Shown one piece after another: positions 9,575-17,735 of a stretch of DNA of 64,000 nt (position 1 is its first letter; the number at the start of each line of letters is the position of its first letter). Below the pieces are notes generated by a model. It made no database searches. It was not told where the DNA came from and saw nothing but the letters and a program-made list of their open reading frames with translations. The DNA comes from Methylobacillus flagellatus KT. Lineage in GTDB: Bacteria; Pseudomonadota; Gammaproteobacteria; Burkholderiales; Methylophilaceae. The translations under genes and the position numbers were made by a program. The stretch spans positions 2,108,001 to 2,172,000 of the forward strand of contig NC_007947.1 of assembly GCF_000013705.1 (NCBI RefSeq), in the 5' to 3' direction.

Positions 9575-11581
9575 TTAACTGTTGGCACTAATCGCTGCTA
9601 GTTGCTGTGTGAGATAAGATTGGGTCGTCTGCATCTGGGTCATCAGGACATCCAGCGCAACAAACTGAGCGCGGTAACGCGCCTCTACTGCCGCCAGCCT
9701 GACCTGTATCGCCTCTTCCTGCTTGGTCACGCGCTTGATGGAATCCTGCAGGCCGTCGGTCCTGCTGGCCAGCAGGCCAGTATCGCTGACGAATCCTTTT
9801 ACCAGCTCGTTCAGTTGCGCGGCATAGCCCAGGCTCAAGGAAATACTGCCCCTGTCACCTGTTGCCGTGCCGCGTACCGAGACCACCAGGCCCTCTGCCG
9901 GATTGCCGACGGCAGTGCTCGTCAACACTTGCCCCTTGCCCGTTGCCTCAGCCCCATTGATGGTGCCGGCGACATCCAACCCCTCGACGGAGACCGGATC
10001 GCTGCCAAACAGGCTGCTCGCCGCTGTTCCGCCGGTAACTTCCACGGTTGAACCGCTACCGTATTCCGGAGAAATGATTTTCAGCATCCCGCCTTCGACA
10101 GCCACCTCAGCAGAGGACTTGGCATTGGCAAGCTGCGTCCGCAGCTGTTGAGCAAGCTCGTCCACCGATGCATAGCTGCCGGCGGCAAGCGTGAGGTTGT
10201 AGCTTGAACCGTTGATTTTGACCGCCAGCGTGTCGTTTACGCCGGCGACGATATTCAGGTCAGGCGCGGCACTTCCGGTCAATGCGCCGCGTGTGGCGGC
10301 CTGGGTGATGTTGATAGCGTAATTGCCAGGCTGGGTCTTGCTTCCCTGGGTCACGAACCGTGTCTCGACATCCGACGCGCTCCCCACGGCGGCGAACAGC
10401 TTGGCGACGTCGTCCAAGTTAGTTTCGATGGCTTTTTCCAGCTTGCTGGAATCCAGGGCCAAGGAGCCATCGCGCTGTATCGCGACGCCGATCTGGCTGA
10501 GCGAACTGAAGTTATCCGTACCGCCCACGGACTTGGTGAGCGCCATCTTGATCTGGGAGGAAATCGAGCGCGCTGTCGCGTCCCCGAGCAATGCGCCGTT
10601 TTTTCTATCGGCGGCCGTTGTCGTGCTGTCGTCGAACTTGGTCAGGTTGCGCAGCGTGGTATTCACTGCATTGAAGGCATTGACAAAGGCGGTGACCGAA
10701 TCCTTGATCGCGGTCACGTTCTTGGTTACGTTCAAGGAAACGGCCGTATCGGGGCTGGCCTTGAATAAATTCAGCGTAATGCCGCTCAAGACGCCGGTCA
10801 CGACATTGCTGGCGCTTTCGACATCGATGCCGTCGATATTGAGCTTGGCGTTGCGTGCCTCCTGCAATTCAACCAGGTTCTTGCCGGCACCGGAAGCGGC
10901 CGCGGGATCGTAAGCAAGGCGGGACAGCCCGTCGCTGTCCGTATTGTCACCATCGGCATCGGCAATACTCACCTTGATGCTGTTGACCTCACCGGACTCC
11001 TTTGAAGTCAATACCAGGCGGCCACCGCCGCTCTGGCCGTCGTTGACAATGGTCGCCGTCACTCCCATGTCGCCTGCATTGATGGCATCCCGGATGCCCG
11101 CCAAGCTATTGTTGGAAGCGGAGATGGTCACACTTTTTGCTGCCTTGTCCGGATTGGCGGTAAAGGTGTTAGTTGCCTCGTCATATGTGCCCAGGGCGAT
11201 CGTGATCGTGCCCGTGCCGACAGCGGCACTGGTGTTGGAAAAATTCGAAGTGGCAACTTTATGGGATTGCGCGAGTTGGCCGACCTTGATCGCATAATTA
11301 CTGACGGTTGCACTGCCGCTGGAGGTTGCGGTAAACACCGCGCTGTCGCCCGAAGTGGCAGACTGCACATTGAACTTGCTGCTGGTGGAAAGGTTGGCTA
11401 ACGCCGTCTGGAAACTGGAAAGCGAGCTTTGCAAGGTCGCATAGGCAGATATCTTCGATTGATAGGACGTCTTCTGCTGGCTCAGCAATGTCAAAGGCTT
11501 TTGCTCGACCGCCATCAAGCTGCTGACGATTGAATCGATATCAAAATTGGTACTGGCAGAAATCCCGCTAGTGCTTGCCAT
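9575..11581 (-). CDS. fliD: Flagellar filament cap protein FliD
   Basis: The 668-residue product is the cap that folds flagellin at the filament tip. The N-terminus 'GISASTNFDIDSIVSSLMAVEQKPLTLLSQQ' pattern (about residues 5-35) is typical of FliD, as is the helical C-terminus with coiled-coil character. The central region is Ser/Thr/Ala-rich and carries flagellin-IN-like repeats. It is about 200 residues longer than the enterobacterial protein, mostly in the surface-exposed middle. Export is through the flagellar apparatus, so no signal peptide is expected or seen. Confidence 0.95.
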   Translation of the reverse strand: MASTSGISASTNFDIDSIVSSLMAVEQKPLTLLSQQKTSYQSKISAYATLQSSLSSFQTALANLSTSSKFNVQSATSGDSAVFTATSSGSATVSNYAIKVGQLAQSHKVATSNFSNTSAAVGTGTITIALGTYDEATNTFTANPDKAAKSVTISASNNSLAGIRDAINAGDMGVTATIVNDGQSGGGRLVLTSKESGEVNSIKVSIADADGDNTDSDGLSRLAYDPAAASGAGKNLVELQEARNAKLNIDGIDVESASNVVTGVLSGITLNLFKASPDTAVSLNVTKNVTAIKDSVTAFVNAFNAVNTTLRNLTKFDDSTTTAADRKNGALLGDATARSISSQIKMALTKSVGGTDNFSSLSQIGVAIQRDGSLALDSSKLEKAIETNLDDVAKLFAAVGSASDVETRFVTQGSKTQPGNYAINITQAATRGALTGSAAPDLNIVAGVNDTLAVKINGSSYNLTLAAGSYASVDELAQQLRTQLANAKSSAEVAVEGGMLKIISPEYGSGSTVEVTGGTAASSLFGSDPVSVEGLDVAGTINGAEATGKGQVLTSTAVGNPAEGLVVSVRGTATGDRGSISLSLGYAAQLNELVKGFVSDTGLLASRTDGLQDSIKRVTKQEEAIQVRLAAVEARYRAQFVALDVLMTQMQTTQSYLTQQLAAISANS

Positions 11582-11619
11582 GACAATACCTCGCTTCCCT
11601 GAATACTTGAAATTAAAAG

Positions 11620-11973
11620 TCAGGCCGTCTGCCTGATGATCAACCCTTGGAGCTTGTCCAGAGTTTTTGAAATCGCCAATACTTCTTCATTCGGGATTTG
11701 TCGCAATACTTTTTGCGTCTCGGAATCCACCACCTTGACCACTACCCGGCCAGAATCGGCATCCGTGGAAAACTGGATCGACTGCATGATGGGCGAGATA
11801 AACTCGTTGATCTGTTCCACCGCGGACTGGACATCGGCATCACTTGCCACAGACGCCTGTTGCTCCGCTTCTTTTGATCCAGCACCCGGCAAAGGTACGG
11901 CAGGCCCCGCATTGCGTACTGTAGAAGCCAGGCTACCTGCCTGACTGTATGCTTCTATATTCGTGATCGCCAT
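11620..11973 (-). CDS. flaG: Flagellar protein FlaG
   Basis: The 117-residue product matches FlaG, a small protein of unsettled role that affects filament length in polar flagella. The conserved part is the C-terminal half, with 'IQFSTDADSGRVVVKVVDSE' and then 'TQKVLRQIPNEEVLAISKTL'. GAGGAA eight bases upstream supports ATG 11973 over the in-frame codon at 11991. The ribosome site is just downstream of the fliC terminator hairpin, and I see no promoter between them. Expression therefore probably depends on read-through from fliC. Confidence 0.92.
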   Translation of the reverse strand: MAITNIEAYSQAGSLASTVRNAGPAVPLPGAGSKEAEQQASVASDADVQSAVEQINEFISPIMQSIQFSTDADSGRVVVKVVDSETQKVLRQIPNEEVLAISKTLDKLQGLIIRQTA

Positions 11974-11989
11974 GTTGAGTTCCTCAAGC

Positions 11990-12025
11990 AAAACCCGCAG
12001 CTTCCTTATTCAAGAAGACTGCGGG
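11990..12025 (-). terminator. Rho-independent terminator after fliC
   Basis: On the minus strand a seven-base stem CCCGCAG/CTGCGGG (12025-12019 and 12000-11994), extended by an inner CTTC/GAAG pairing, is followed by TTTT. It begins 25 bases after the fliC stop and ends 16 bases before the flaG start. It probably sets a high fliC to flaG-fliDST transcript ratio through partial read-through. Confidence 0.85.
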
Positions 12026-12050
12026 ACTTTCATACTAACCTGCCACCTGC

Positions 12051-12908
12051 TTAGCCACGTAACAGGGTCAGCACATTGTTAGGGACAGAGTTGGCTTGTG
12101 CCAGCATCGCAGTACCCGCCTGTTGCAGAATTTGCGCCCGGGTCAGGTTGGCCGTTTCCGCAGCGAAGTCGGCATCCAGGATACGGGACTTGGCAGCAGA
12201 CTGGTTCTCGACCGATACCTGCAAGCTGCTGATCACGGACTCGAAGCGGTTTTGCACGGCACCCAAGGTGGCGCGGCTGGTGTTCACTTGATCCAAGGCC
12301 GTATCAATCGCAGTAATCGCTGCAGTCGCATTGTCAGCAGCCGTACCACTGATCGCAATACCGGTTGCAGCCGCAGTAGCCACGCCAGCGGCAGTAGAGC
12401 TACCGGAAGTCAAATCAATCTCGTCTACAGTGATGGTATCTTGAGCACCTGTACCGGCACCTACCTGGAATGTCAATGAACCAGCAGTACCAGCAAACAA
12501 CGCCTTGTTATTGAACTTGGTACCGTCCGTCAGGCGGGTGATTTCATCTTGCAATTGCTTGAATTCAGCTTGCAGGTTGTCGCGGTCGCCGGACTCGTTG
12601 GTCGCATTGGCGGACTGCACAGCCAGTTCACGCATACGCTGCAAGGCGTCGGTAATCTTGCCGAGCGCGCCTTCTGCAGTCTGTGCCAGGGAAATCGCAT
12701 CATTGGCGTTACGGATTGCCACTGTCTGGCCGCGAATTTGCGCATCCATGCGCGTCGCAATGGAAAGGCCGGCAGCGTCGTCCTTGGCGCTGTTGACGCG
12801 CAGGCCGGAAGACAAGCGTTGCAGGGATGAATTCAGACTGGATTGCGAAGTCGTCAGGTTACGTTGCGCATTCAGCGAAGCCAGGTTGGTGTTGATAACT
12901 GCAGCCAT
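12051..12908 (-). CDS. fliC: Flagellin
   Basis: The 285-residue filament subunit has both conserved ends: 'INTNLASLNAQRNLTTSQSS' at residues 5-24 and 'TRAQILQQAGTAMLAQANSV' followed by the terminal 'LTLLRG'. The central variable domain is short and rich in Ala, Thr, Ser and Gly, so this is a small flagellin with little surface domain. AAGGAGAACC precedes the ATG. A sigma-28 promoter lies about 95 bases upstream and a strong terminator follows. Only one flagellin gene is visible in the window. Confidence 0.97.
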   Translation of the reverse strand: MAAVINTNLASLNAQRNLTTSQSSLNSSLQRLSSGLRVNSAKDDAAGLSIATRMDAQIRGQTVAIRNANDAISLAQTAEGALGKITDALQRMRELAVQSANATNESGDRDNLQAEFKQLQDEITRLTDGTKFNNKALFAGTAGSLTFQVGAGTGAQDTITVDEIDLTSGSSTAAGVATAAATGIAISGTAADNATAAITAIDTALDQVNTSRATLGAVQNRFESVISSLQVSVENQSAAKSRILDADFAAETANLTRAQILQQAGTAMLAQANSVPNNVLTLLRG

Positions 12909-13001
12909 GTTGGTTCTCCTTCGATTTAGTTAATTTCCATCAAACACTTTGTTGCATTTGGTATCGCTTTACAGTCTTGAATCACATCACTGTTAAGACT
13001 G

Positions 13002-13028
13002 TTATCGGTCGCTTCGGGAGAAAATTTA
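13002..13028 (-). promoter_or_regulatory. Sigma-28 (FliA) promoter of fliC
   Basis: Read on the minus strand, the -35 element TAAATTTT (13028-13021) is separated by exactly 11 bases from the -10 element ACCGATAA (13009-13002). The FliA consensus is TAAAGTTT-N11-GCCGATAA, so 14 of 16 positions match. Transcription would start near 12995. This places fliC in the late, FliA-dependent class of flagellar genes. Confidence 0.9.
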
Positions 13029-13320
13029 GGAGCTTTACTGCACTTGTTTTTCTCTCGAGTAGCATCTGATTGCAATGCCATGCCCCTGATGTCGGATTGA
13101 TTAAAAAAATCTTTAGAGGACGCTCCTTTCTACAATGATCGACTGCCAGAAAATTTATATTTTTCAGATAATTAACAAATAATATGAAAAAAAAATTATT
13201 TTTGACCCTAAAGTTTTCCGGGTCTAATGAATGCATACTTGGCCCAGGGAAAGCTGGTGCTCGAGGCATGACAACATCGTACCGGACGACAGGGCACTGC
13301 AATTTGGATAACAAGAGGGG

Positions 13321-13343
13321 TAAAAAGCGCCAGATCTGCGCTT
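13321..13343 (-). terminator. Terminator after the response regulator gene
   Basis: On the minus strand AAGCGC-AGATCTG-GCGCTT is followed by TTTA. It begins four bases after the stop codon at 13348. The stem is only six pairs but GC-rich. Confidence 0.65.
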
Positions 13344-13347
13344 GGAA

Positions 13348-13995
13348 TCAGTCGATCAGGTTGTTCTTGATCGCATAGTGCGTCAGCTCGGCATTATGGC
13401 GCAGGTTCAGCTTCTCGAGCAGCCGTGCACGGTACATGCTGACGGTTTTGACCGAAAGTGAGAGATTTTCGGCAATTTCACTCACTGACAGACCCGAGGC
13501 AATCATGGTCAACGTCTGGAACTCGCGATTGGAGAGCGTATCGTGGATAGGTTTCTCCAGGCCACCACTCACTTGGTCGGCCAGCGCCAATGCCACCTCG
13601 GCACTGATATATTTCTTGCCTTTGGCAACAGTGCGGATTGCTGTCACCAACTGGTCCGATGCACTCTGCTTGCTCAAATACCCGACTGCGCCTGCACGCA
13701 GGGCACGGATCGCATAGGCATCCTCCCGGTGCATGGACAGCATCAGGACGGCCACTCCGGGATGTTCTTTCTTGATGATATTGCACGCTTCAATACCGCT
13801 TCTATCCGGCAGAGAAATGTCGAGCACAACGACATCCAGGCCCTTGGTGCCTGCAAGTTTGATGGCTTCGGCTGCGTTCTTCGCATCAGCAACCACTTCG
13901 ATATCTTCGGTTTCAGCAAGAATCTGCTTCAAACCCTCACGCAGGATCGCATGATCGTCAGCAATAACAACTTTGATAGTGGAAGTGAATGACAT
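13348..13995 (-). CDS. NarL/FixJ-type LuxR-family response regulator
   Basis: The 215-residue product has an N-terminal receiver domain with acidic pocket DD (residues 13-14), phospho-acceptor Asp59 in 'VVVLDISLPDRSG', and the conserved Lys in 'YLSKQSASDQ'. A C-terminal LuxR-type helix-turn-helix follows, with 'LSNREFQTLTMIASGLSVSEIAENL' spread over about 150-180. It would be phosphorylated by the histidine kinase encoded 29 bases upstream. I chose ATG 13995; a TTG at 14001 adds two residues. The target genes are unknown. The flagellin and a TonB receptor operon are adjacent but give no proof. Confidence 0.93.
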   Translation of the reverse strand: MSFTSTIKVVIADDHAILREGLKQILAETEDIEVVADAKNAAEAIKLAGTKGLDVVVLDISLPDRSGIEACNIIKKEHPGVAVLMLSMHREDAYAIRALRAGAVGYLSKQSASDQLVTAIRTVAKGKKYISAEVALALADQVSGGLEKPIHDTLSNREFQTLTMIASGLSVSEIAENLSLSVKTVSMYRARLLEKLNLRHNAELTHYAIKNNLID

Positions 13996-14024
13996 GACCA
14001 ACGCAATGAGTTAGATAATTTTTA

Positions 14025-15464
14025 TTATCCACCGGCAGCCTCGATTTTTACGGGATGCAACGGCAAAGTAACGCTGACTATTGTACCCCCTTGCCTGCCG
14101 GCTTGCACCTTGCATTGCCCGGCAAGTGCCACGGCTCGCTCAGACATGCCGCTGATGCCAAATGCATTGGCTTTCAGCCTATCTACCGGCGCAATGCCGA
14201 TACCGTCGTCAATCACCTGCATCATGATTTCCTCGGCCGAAGCCTCCAGCGTCACCTCGACATGGCTGGCCTTCGCATACTTGGCGATGTTGGACATGGC
14301 CTCCTGGCAAATCCGGAACAAGGTAATGGCGTGATCGGTGGAAATATCGACCTCGGCAACGTTGCACACAAACTCGCAGGGAATGCCAATCTTGTCGACA
14401 AACTGGGTAGCTTGCCACTCCAATGCAGCCACAATGCCCAACTCGAGCACATTGGGGCGCAAGTCGCTCGCAATCCGGTGCGCGGCCTCGAATGTATCAT
14501 CGACGATCGCCTCAAGCTGCCTGGCTTTGGCAAGCAATACCTCCTGCTCGGGCCCCAGCCGCTTGATCATGGAAGACAACCCAAGCCGGATCGCCGTCAA
14601 ATTGCCGCCCAGATCATCATGCACCTCCTGGGCGATTTTCAAGCGCTCCTTCTCCTTGATCTGGGCAAGCTGTGCCGAAAGCCTGGCAAGCTTCTCATGC
14701 GACTCCCGGATCGCCTGCTGCTCCCGCCTGCTCTGCGTGATATTCGTCATGATGCCTTCCCACATCACGGTGCCGTCAGGCATCTTGCGCGGCGTGGCCC
14801 GCAGGTTGATCCACTTGGTATCCTGCCATGCCTGCATCCAGAAACGCCCGGTCCAGTTCAATACACTCAGTCCATGGGCAGACTGGCTGATGTTCTTCTC
14901 GTATGCGCCGCGATCCTCCTCATCAATCAAAGAGAGAAAAATGTCCGGGTTGGCAATCAATGCCTCGGCCTCCTCGCCCAGCAAGGGCTTGCAAGCATCA
15001 CTGAGGTAAAGAAACCTCATGGCGCCATCACGACTCATATGCGCCTGATAAACCACGCCAGGCGCATTGGAAATCAGAGCACTCAAATTCGCGCCTTCAT
15101 TCAGCACATGCAGGATATGTCGGCTGAACGCCTGGCTGTCCCGCATCACCAATAGCACCCGCCCGCTGCCACGGCCGACCATGAGCAGGCGAAACTCGCC
15201 AAAATAACGGTTGATCGCATGCAGCTCATGGCTGATATCCACCATCGCCGCTTCGGTCGGCACAGCATCCAGCAGATCTCTGACAGACGGCTCGCGTAAC
15301 GCTTGCAGCAAGTCGTCCAGGGGATGATCGGCAATCGGCGCCTCTGCACCATCCACCAGCACCCCCATCAGCTGCAGTCGTTCAGGGTCGATCGCATAGA
15401 TATCATCCCGCGAGCTCTGCGCGGCGGATTCGAGATACTTGCGGATTTCTGATAGCGGCGACAA
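14025..15464 (-). CDS. PAS-containing histidine kinase of the NarX/UhpB (HisKA_3) type
   Basis: The 479-residue protein has no obvious membrane segments, so it is probably cytoplasmic. An N-terminal region of unknown fold is followed by a PAS domain (about 125-245), and then a HisKA_3 dimerisation helix with phospho-acceptor His282 in 'AQEVHDDLGGNLTAIRLGLS'. The HATPase domain (about 370-470) has an N-box 'CQEAMSNIAKYAKA' and a G1 box 'DDGIGI'. The start is a TTG at 15464, preceded by AATAGGT. The nearest in-frame ATG (residue 33) would trim the N-terminus. It pairs with the response regulator downstream. Confidence 0.92.
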   Translation of the reverse strand: MSPLSEIRKYLESAAQSSRDDIYAIDPERLQLMGVLVDGAEAPIADHPLDDLLQALREPSVRDLLDAVPTEAAMVDISHELHAINRYFGEFRLLMVGRGSGRVLLVMRDSQAFSRHILHVLNEGANLSALISNAPGVVYQAHMSRDGAMRFLYLSDACKPLLGEEAEALIANPDIFLSLIDEEDRGAYEKNISQSAHGLSVLNWTGRFWMQAWQDTKWINLRATPRKMPDGTVMWEGIMTNITQSRREQQAIRESHEKLARLSAQLAQIKEKERLKIAQEVHDDLGGNLTAIRLGLSSMIKRLGPEQEVLLAKARQLEAIVDDTFEAAHRIASDLRPNVLELGIVAALEWQATQFVDKIGIPCEFVCNVAEVDISTDHAITLFRICQEAMSNIAKYAKASHVEVTLEASAEEIMMQVIDDGIGIAPVDRLKANAFGISGMSERAVALAGQCKVQAGRQGGTIVSVTLPLHPVKIEAAGG

Positions 15465-15608
15465 AACAATACCTATTGAAAAGTTTCAGGAAAGCCTACC
15501 AGAACAATTGATTAATTCAAGCTGCGCAAGGTTTCCCGCCAGGGCTTCTCCCCGAACCCTGTCATCTATGCATGCGCATCTTCAAGATTCATCAAAATAA
15601 TATTCGTT

Positions 15609-15626
15609 ATATATTTACAAATATAT
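15609..15626. promoter_or_regulatory. Perfect AT-rich palindrome, candidate operator
   Basis: ATATATTTACAAATATAT is an 18-base inverted repeat (eight-base arms, two-base centre) in the 216-base gap between the divergent kinase gene and the TonB receptor gene. It is 55 bases upstream of the receptor's GTG start, where a regulator could block a promoter. It does not match the Fur consensus GATAATGATAATCATTATC. AT-rich DNA makes such palindromes fairly likely by chance. Confidence 0.35.
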
Positions 15627-15680
15627 TGAATTAATATTTAATCCCTCCTTTGTTTCAACTACTTAGCATCGGGGAGATCA

Positions 15681-17708
15681 GTGTCTAATTACCTAAAACC
15701 GCTCAAGCTGGCAGTGATTGCCGCGCTAGCAGTCAATACTCAAGTCGTTTTGGCAGAAGTTACGCCTTACGCCTTGGGTGAAATCAATGTCATCACAACC
15801 AAGCAACCAGAAAATACAAGGCTCTATGACAGCACCATCACACAAGAGGATATGCGTTTATTCAACCGCGAGACAGTAGGCACGGCTTTAAATATGTTGC
15901 CTGGTATCAGCATGACTCAAGGTGGGCAGCGCAATGAACAATTGGTGCAATTGCGTGGATTTGACTTGCGTCAAGTGCCTGTATTCGTAGACGGTATTCC
16001 GGTTTATGTCACTTACGATGGCTATGTGGACCTTGGCCGTTTCAACACTTTTGACCTCTCCAAGATTCAATTATCGAAAGGGTTCAGTTCCGTTCTATAC
16101 GGCCCTAATACTTTGGGCGGTGCAATCAACCTAGTTAGCCGCAAACCAACAAAGGAGTTTGAAGGCAGCATTACTGCAGGCATTAAAACTGACCGCAATC
16201 TTAAGTTCAATGGCTATGCTACCGATGTCAATATGGGCGGTAATTACGAAACATGGTATTGGCAAGCCAATACCTCATATGTGGACAATGAGCGCTCCCG
16301 TATGTCTAGCGATTACAAGCCTAATGCATATGAGGACGGTGGGGACAGGGAGCGTGCTTATAATCGGGATGGCAAAATCAACCTGAAAATCGGCTTGACC
16401 CCCAGTGAAGGTAACGAATACAGCTTGAACTATATCAATCAGCAAGGCACGAAAGGCAGCCCAGTATATGCTGGCAGAGACAGCGACAGAAGAGCCAATT
16501 ACTGGGATTGGCCCAAATGGGATAAGGAGAGCTTGTACTTCATATCACGTACCACCTTTGGTAATAGCGCTTACTTGAAAGTGCGGGCTTTCTATGACAA
16601 GTTCAGAAATGTATTGGAAAGCTACGACGATGCCCGTTATGCCACGATGACTAGACCTAGTTCATTCACTAGTATTTATAACGATGACACCTATGGTGCC
16701 AGCGCCGAGCTTGGTTTCGATATTGCCAAAAGCAATACATTGAAGTTTGCTGCACATTACAAACACGACAAGCATGAAGAACACAACAAGGGAAACCCGG
16801 TTCAAACCTTTAAAGATCGCACCATTTCATTTGGTATTGAAGATACCCATCATTTCAATGAGAAACTTAGCCTGGTAACAGGCATCAGTTATGATAAACG
16901 TGACACTATTAAGGCTGAAGGATTAAACAACTCAAATCAGATTTACGATTTCCCGAATGGAGATGCTCATGCTTGGAACCCCCAAGCTGGTCTTTTCTAT
17001 AAGCCAACAGAGGATAGCGACATTCACTTTACAGTCGCCAGAAAAAGCCGCTTTGCGACCATGAAGGACCGTTTTTCTGGTCGTTTCGGTCGCGCAGTGC
17101 CTAACCCTGGCTTAGACACAGAAAGGGCAACCCATTATGAACTGGGTGCCGGTGCTTTTGTGTTGCCAGAATTGAAGCTCCAAGGTGCAGTCTTCTTTAT
17201 TGATACCAAAGACATGATCCAGTCTGTCAGCTTGCCAAACTCTGCTTGTTCCGCCGGTGGAGGCGAGTGCTTCCAGTTCCGCAATATTGGTAAAGTCGAA
17301 AGTCATGGCATCGAATTGAGTGCAACCTGGTTTGCGACTAATAATATTGAGCTGGGTGGTAACTACACCTTTATCAACCGTGACAACCTCAGCAATGACC
17401 AGCGCTTGACCGATGTACCTCGCCAGAAACTGTTTGCATATGGCAAATGGAAAGTAAACAGTGCATTGCAAGTGCTGGCCAGTGTCGAAGCGGCGTCATC
17501 ACGTTATTCTCGTCAGAATGCCACAGTCACGGATTGGCTGTCAGCCAAAGGTTATGCCACGGGTAACATTAAGGCCATGTATGCCGTTAATACCGATTGG
17601 TTTGCCGAGGCGGGGATCAACAATATTCTCGACAAAAACTATGCATATACTGAAGGCTTCTATATGGAAGGCCGCAACATATTCGTCAACGTCACGCGCA
17701 AGTTCTAA
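15681..17708 (+). CDS. TonB-dependent outer-membrane receptor
   Basis: The 675-residue product has a signal peptide (about 1-25, ending 'VVLA') and a plug domain around 50-160 with 'GTALNMLPGISMTQGG' and 'LRGFDLRQVPVFVDGIPV'. A 22-strand barrel is expected, ending in Phe ('FVNVTRKF'). It would bring a scarce ligand across the outer membrane using TonB energy. The start is GTG 15681 with GGGGAGA just upstream. It leads an apparent operon with a periplasmic binding protein and a di-haem oxidoreductase. Two lines counted in the gene are about 40% GC against 60% in the next gene, which suggests separate acquisition. The ligand is unknown; iron is a guess from the partners. Confidence 0.9.
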   Translation: MSNYLKPLKLAVIAALAVNTQVVLAEVTPYALGEINVITTKQPENTRLYDSTITQEDMRLFNRETVGTALNMLPGISMTQGGQRNEQLVQLRGFDLRQVPVFVDGIPVYVTYDGYVDLGRFNTFDLSKIQLSKGFSSVLYGPNTLGGAINLVSRKPTKEFEGSITAGIKTDRNLKFNGYATDVNMGGNYETWYWQANTSYVDNERSRMSSDYKPNAYEDGGDRERAYNRDGKINLKIGLTPSEGNEYSLNYINQQGTKGSPVYAGRDSDRRANYWDWPKWDKESLYFISRTTFGNSAYLKVRAFYDKFRNVLESYDDARYATMTRPSSFTSIYNDDTYGASAELGFDIAKSNTLKFAAHYKHDKHEEHNKGNPVQTFKDRTISFGIEDTHHFNEKLSLVTGISYDKRDTIKAEGLNNSNQIYDFPNGDAHAWNPQAGLFYKPTEDSDIHFTVARKSRFATMKDRFSGRFGRAVPNPGLDTERATHYELGAGAFVLPELKLQGAVFFIDTKDMIQSVSLPNSACSAGGGECFQFRNIGKVESHGIELSATWFATNNIELGGNYTFINRDNLSNDQRLTDVPRQKLFAYGKWKVNSALQVLASVEAASSRYSRQNATVTDWLSAKGYATGNIKAMYAVNTDWFAEAGINNILDKNYAYTEGFYMEGRNIFVNVTRKF

Positions 17709-17735
17709 GCAACTCATTCATTAGATAGGAAACCC

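Larger units (their letters stand above)
12909..13347. other. fliC upstream intergenic region
   Basis: These 439 bases hold the sigma-28 promoter of fliC and its roughly 85-base leader. There is a very AT-rich stretch at about 13140-13210 with A- and T-tracts that could act as an upstream activating or bending region. The terminator of the response regulator gene lies at the right end. A 110-codon open frame at 12982-13314 on the minus strand spans the promoter and is not a convincing gene. Confidence 0.6.

Noticed and set aside
12982..13314. 110-codon minus-strand frame upstream of fliC
   Set aside because: It runs across the sigma-28 promoter, has odd composition, and no ribosome site or family resemblance.
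15540..15680. Fur box upstream of the first TonB receptor
   Set aside because: The best stretch (AATAATATTCGTTATAT) matches the 19-base Fur consensus poorly. Only the separate palindrome was kept.
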